A DNA stretch of 7,860 nt from an uncultured bacterium. GTDB taxonomy: Bacteria; Bacteroidota; Bacteroidia; Chitinophagales; CAIODY01. The notes under the pieces were generated by a model. That model made no database searches. It worked only from the letters and a program-made list of their open reading frames with translations, and was not told the origin of the DNA. Of this stretch, positions 5,864 to 7,860 are shown one piece after another; positions within the stretch are counted from its first letter, which is position 1; each line of letters opens with the position of its first letter. The stretch lies in the NCBI GenBank assembly GCA_903871715.1, contig CAIQHW010000184.1, forward strand, positions 1-7,860. Direction: 5' to 3'. Made by a program: the position numbers and the translations under genes.

Positions 5864-6511
5864 TTATTGCTTTAACTCACTTATCGTTTGCATCGGGTTT
5901 GCCGAGCCAAATACTGCATTGCCTGCTACGAGTACATTTGCGCCCGCAGCAATAATTTTTTTACAGTTGCTTAAATCAACGCCGCCATCTACTTCAATCA
6001 AAGCTGAGGATTTTTTTTGCTCGATTAATTGTTTGCATTCAGCAATTTTTGAGATGGTATTTTCAATAAATTTTTGTCCGCCAAAACCTGGGTTTACACT
6101 CATGATTAAAACCAAATCCAAATCGAAAATCATTTCACTTATTACATTTACAGGCGTATGTGGATTCATTGCCACACCAGCTTTCATGCCTGCTTTTTTG
6201 ATAGCTTGAATGGTACGATGCAAATGAATACTGTTTTCAAAATGCACGGTTAAACCATCTGCACCAGCGGCTTTAAATTCGTCAATAAAATTGTCGTAAT
6301 GATGAATCATCAGATGCACATCCAAATATTTTTTGGTGGCTTTTCGCACCGCTTTTAAAACAGGAAAACCAAAACTAATGTTGGGCACAAACACACCATC
6401 CATCACATCTACATGAATCCACTTGGCTTGGCTTTGATTCAACATTTCTATATCTTTTTCTAAGTTTAGAAAATTGGCAGAAAGCAACGATGGAGCAATA
6501 ATTATGGACAT
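5864..6511 (-). CDS. rpe: Ribulose-phosphate 3-epimerase
   Basis: 215 residues, normal length for this TIM-barrel enzyme, which interconverts D-ribulose 5-phosphate and D-xylulose 5-phosphate in the pentose phosphate pathway. All active-site residues are present: S8 in APSLLSANF, H33 and D35 in HVDVMDG (metal ligand and acid/base), H66 in DVHLMI, M137 to Q146 (MSVNPGFGGQ, phosphate side), D175 in VDGGV (second acid/base) and the phosphate-binding AGNAVFG at 196-202. The start is ATG 6511 (MSIIIAPSLLSANF), the standard family N-terminus. A TTG 21 bases upstream lies inside the -7 box and is rejected. It follows porQ by 49 bases on the same strand, so it may be co-transcribed with porQ and also transcribed from its own promoter. 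Confidence 0.97.
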   Translation of the reverse strand: MSIIIAPSLLSANFLNLEKDIEMLNQSQAKWIHVDVMDGVFVPNISFGFPVLKAVRKATKKYLDVHLMIHHYDNFIDEFKAAGADGLTVHFENSIHLHRTIQAIKKAGMKAGVAMNPHTPVNVISEMIFDLDLVLIMSVNPGFGGQKFIENTISKIAECKQLIEQKKSSALIEVDGGVDLSNCKKIIAAGANVLVAGNAVFGSANPMQTISELKQ

Positions 6512-6529
6512 CAGAAAATTAATTTTTGG

Positions 6530-6565
6530 CAAAGTTAATGCTTTTGAAAAGATGATAAAATCAAA
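6530..6565 (-). promoter_or_regulatory. Probable promoter of rpe
   Basis: TAACTTTG (6537-6530 on the minus strand) is an exact TAnnTTTG match. TTTG at 6565-6562 lies 24 bases upstream, one base beyond the usual 17-23 spacing. The box ends 18 bases before the rpe ATG, and the upstream element overlaps the porQ stop codon. Confidence 0.5.
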
Positions 6566-7607
6566 TCAGAAACGTCAATGAAATGGTATTGGTAGCGCTT
6601 GGCAAATAATACCAAGCATGCGAAAAACCAAAGGTAAATTTTTTGGTGCTGATGTGAAATCCACCACTGAAGCCAATTGCACCGTTTAAGGTAGAAGTCT
6701 TTAATTCTTGCCTTCGCAAATGATTATAACCAATTTGCACCGTAAGATGTTTGCCAAAATAAAATTCACCACCAAAAGCCAAATGCCTAAAAATTTTATC
6801 GGCGATGTAATTTTTTGTTTTGGTTGGTGTCGAATCTTGTCCGAAAATATTAGTAGTTACATTATCCAATGGATTGTTGTATCGAATATCAAACTGCTGT
6901 AAATGATGCGCTGAAATTTGAATAGAGAACGGCATATGACTCAATCGTTTTGAAATACCAAAGCGCACATCAGTTGGCAAACCTTCGATGTGAGAGCCTT
7001 CGTAATAAACATTTGGATAAAAAGTTTTGAGCTGTGTGCCTACATTTAAAATCTGAAAAGTGAGGCAGATTTTTTTTGCGGTATCTTTATAGGATGTGCT
7101 CAAATCAGCCGCCACGGCAGTTGCAGTTAAATCGTCGTAACGTGAGTAGATGAATTTTGTATTGGCTCCATAACTAAATTTTGCGTTCAAATTTTTACCA
7201 AAACCCAATTGCATTGCCATTTCTTCGGCTCCAAAATGCCCAGTTTGTGCGCCTGTTTCATCAGCTTTAATAAAATTGCCGTAGTTTAAATATTGAATGC
7301 TGCCTGCAAAAGTGGCATCCAATTTTGGTTGATATTTTGCGTAGCCAAATTGCCCATGATAAATTTGCGCAAACATTAATTCTTGGCTCGAATAAAAATT
7401 TCGGTCGTAAGATTTATTTAAAAGCGAAGGCGATTCAATTGCCACAGCTAAGTCTCGAAAGCTATATGCAGGAAGCATCCCACCCAAGGCAATAGAACGT
7501 GTACTCACAGGCATACTCAAAAATTCATAAGCATTTTGTGCGCCAATTTGTGCTGTTGAATTTTTGAAAAAGGAAATAAAAAAAATGAAAACAAAAAGTT
7601 TTTTCAT
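6561..7607 (-). CDS. porQ: Type IX secretion system protein PorQ
   Basis: 348 residues. Residues 1-20 are a signal peptide (MKKLFVFIFFISFFKNSTAQ). The mature protein opens with IGAQNAYEFLSMPVSTRSIA and LGGML, the typical PorQ start, followed by SPSLLN, a beta-barrel series (AGSIQYLNYGNFIKADETG, MQLGFGKNLNAKFSYG, NVGTQLKTF, GISKRLSHMPFSIQISAHHL) and a final ISLTFLI strand suited to outer-membrane insertion. In the known system PorQ sits in the outer membrane with PorU, PorV and PorZ, the complex that cleaves the sorting domain and attaches cargo to anionic lipopolysaccharide. The ATG at 7607 is chosen because it begins the signal peptide. A TTG at 7649 is in frame but would overlap the promoter. 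rpe follows on the same strand; the DUF2130 gene is divergent. Confidence 0.93.
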   Translation of the reverse strand: MKKLFVFIFFISFFKNSTAQIGAQNAYEFLSMPVSTRSIALGGMLPAYSFRDLAVAIESPSLLNKSYDRNFYSSQELMFAQIYHGQFGYAKYQPKLDATFAGSIQYLNYGNFIKADETGAQTGHFGAEEMAMQLGFGKNLNAKFSYGANTKFIYSRYDDLTATAVAADLSTSYKDTAKKICLTFQILNVGTQLKTFYPNVYYEGSHIEGLPTDVRFGISKRLSHMPFSIQISAHHLQQFDIRYNNPLDNVTTNIFGQDSTPTKTKNYIADKIFRHLAFGGEFYFGKHLTVQIGYNHLRRQELKTSTLNGAIGFSGGFHISTKKFTFGFSHAWYYLPSATNTISLTFLI

Positions 7608-7610
7608 TAC

Positions 7611-7645
7611 CAAAAATATTTGCAAAGTAATAGAATAAACGCCAA
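7611..7645 (-). promoter_or_regulatory. Possible promoter of porQ
   Basis: TATTTTTG (7618-7611 on the minus strand) matches TAnnTTTG exactly but ends only three bases before the ATG. A TTG at 7645-7643 is 24 bases upstream. An alternative -7 box further up, TTACTTTG, has one mismatch. If the first box is used, the porQ message is leaderless. Confidence 0.4.
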
Positions 7646-7742
7646 GCAATTGGATTTATTGTTGCACTTTAGTTGGCAAAAAACATTTCTGCTTCGCAAA
7701 AATTTATTTCAATAATTTCGGCGTTTAAATTTTTATTGAGTT

Positions 7743-7860
7743 ATGCAGAATACTATTGTTTGCCCCAATTGCCATCACGAATTTAGTGTAGAGAAAGCGG
7801 TTGAGGATAAAGTGAAATTAGAATTGAATCAAAAATTTGTGGAGTTCAAAAAGAATTACG
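7743..7860 (+). CDS. Probable DUF2130 protein, N-terminal part only
   Basis: ATG 7743 opens a frame of 39 codons that runs off the right edge. The protein starts with a CxxC pair (IVCPNCHHEF, possible zinc ribbon half) followed by a charged helical stretch, SVEKAVEDKVKLELNQKFVE. That layout (short CPNC motif, then a long coiled coil) is typical of DUF2130 proteins, which carry their conserved domain further downstream. Their function is not established. The visible part is too short for certainty; any protein with an N-terminal zinc ribbon and coiled coil could look alike. A one-mismatch -7 box, TAATTTCG, lies at 7713-7720. Confidence 0.6.
   Translation, partial: MQNTIVCPNCHHEFSVEKAVEDKVKLELNQKFVEFKKNY

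Noticed and set aside
1..7860. Possible defence system or novel cassette
   Set aside because: No nuclease, helicase, reverse transcriptase, toxin-antitoxin pair, integrase or transposase motif appears in any real frame. Apart from the junction and the repeat protein, the genes are ordinary chromosomal ones.

Overview
The window looks like chromosome of a low-GC member of the Bacteroidota. Three things point there: two outer-membrane components of the type IX secretion system (a PorP/SprF-family protein and PorQ), several matches to the Bacteroidota sigma-factor -7 box TAnnTTTG directly in front of genes, and the lack of Shine-Dalgarno sequences at start codons. I cannot name the genus. No rRNA, tRNA, CRISPR array or transposase was seen.

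Layout, left to right. (1) Positions 1-541, minus strand: 5' part of a PorP/SprF-family gene running off the left edge, with a good consensus promoter. (2) Divergent from it on the plus strand: a C40 (NlpC/P60) peptidase with an N-terminal SH3b domain, then a class I PLP-dependent aminotransferase, ending at a strong 18-bp bidirectional terminator. (3) Positions 2780-3416: a small heat-shock protein gene (minus) and the 3' end of another gene (plus) meet head to head. Neither has a normal 5' end and an imperfect hairpin lies at the meeting point, so this looks like a rearrangement scar, or possibly an assembly join. (4) Positions 3619-5769, plus: a 716-residue secreted protein. It has a signal peptide, a conserved Bacteroidota N-terminal module, about 13 degenerate repeats of about 27 residues, a VGIGT fibre-type module and a C1q-like C-terminal domain whose glycine codon use differs sharply from the rest. 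(5) Minus strand: rpe (ribulose-phosphate 3-epimerase), preceded by porQ. (6) Divergent from porQ, plus strand: first 39 codons of a probable DUF2130 protein, cut by the right edge.

How they fit together: porP/sprF-like and porQ belong to protein secretion across the outer membrane. The repeat protein is an exported, probably surface-exposed fibre-like protein, but it has no recognisable type IX C-terminal sorting domain, so a link to that system is not shown. The aminotransferase, rpe and C40 peptidase are housekeeping genes. The most unusual items are the double-truncation junction near 3125-3200, the modular repeat protein with its apparently foreign tail, and a recurring placement of -7-like boxes 2-5 bases before start codons, which would predict leaderless transcripts.
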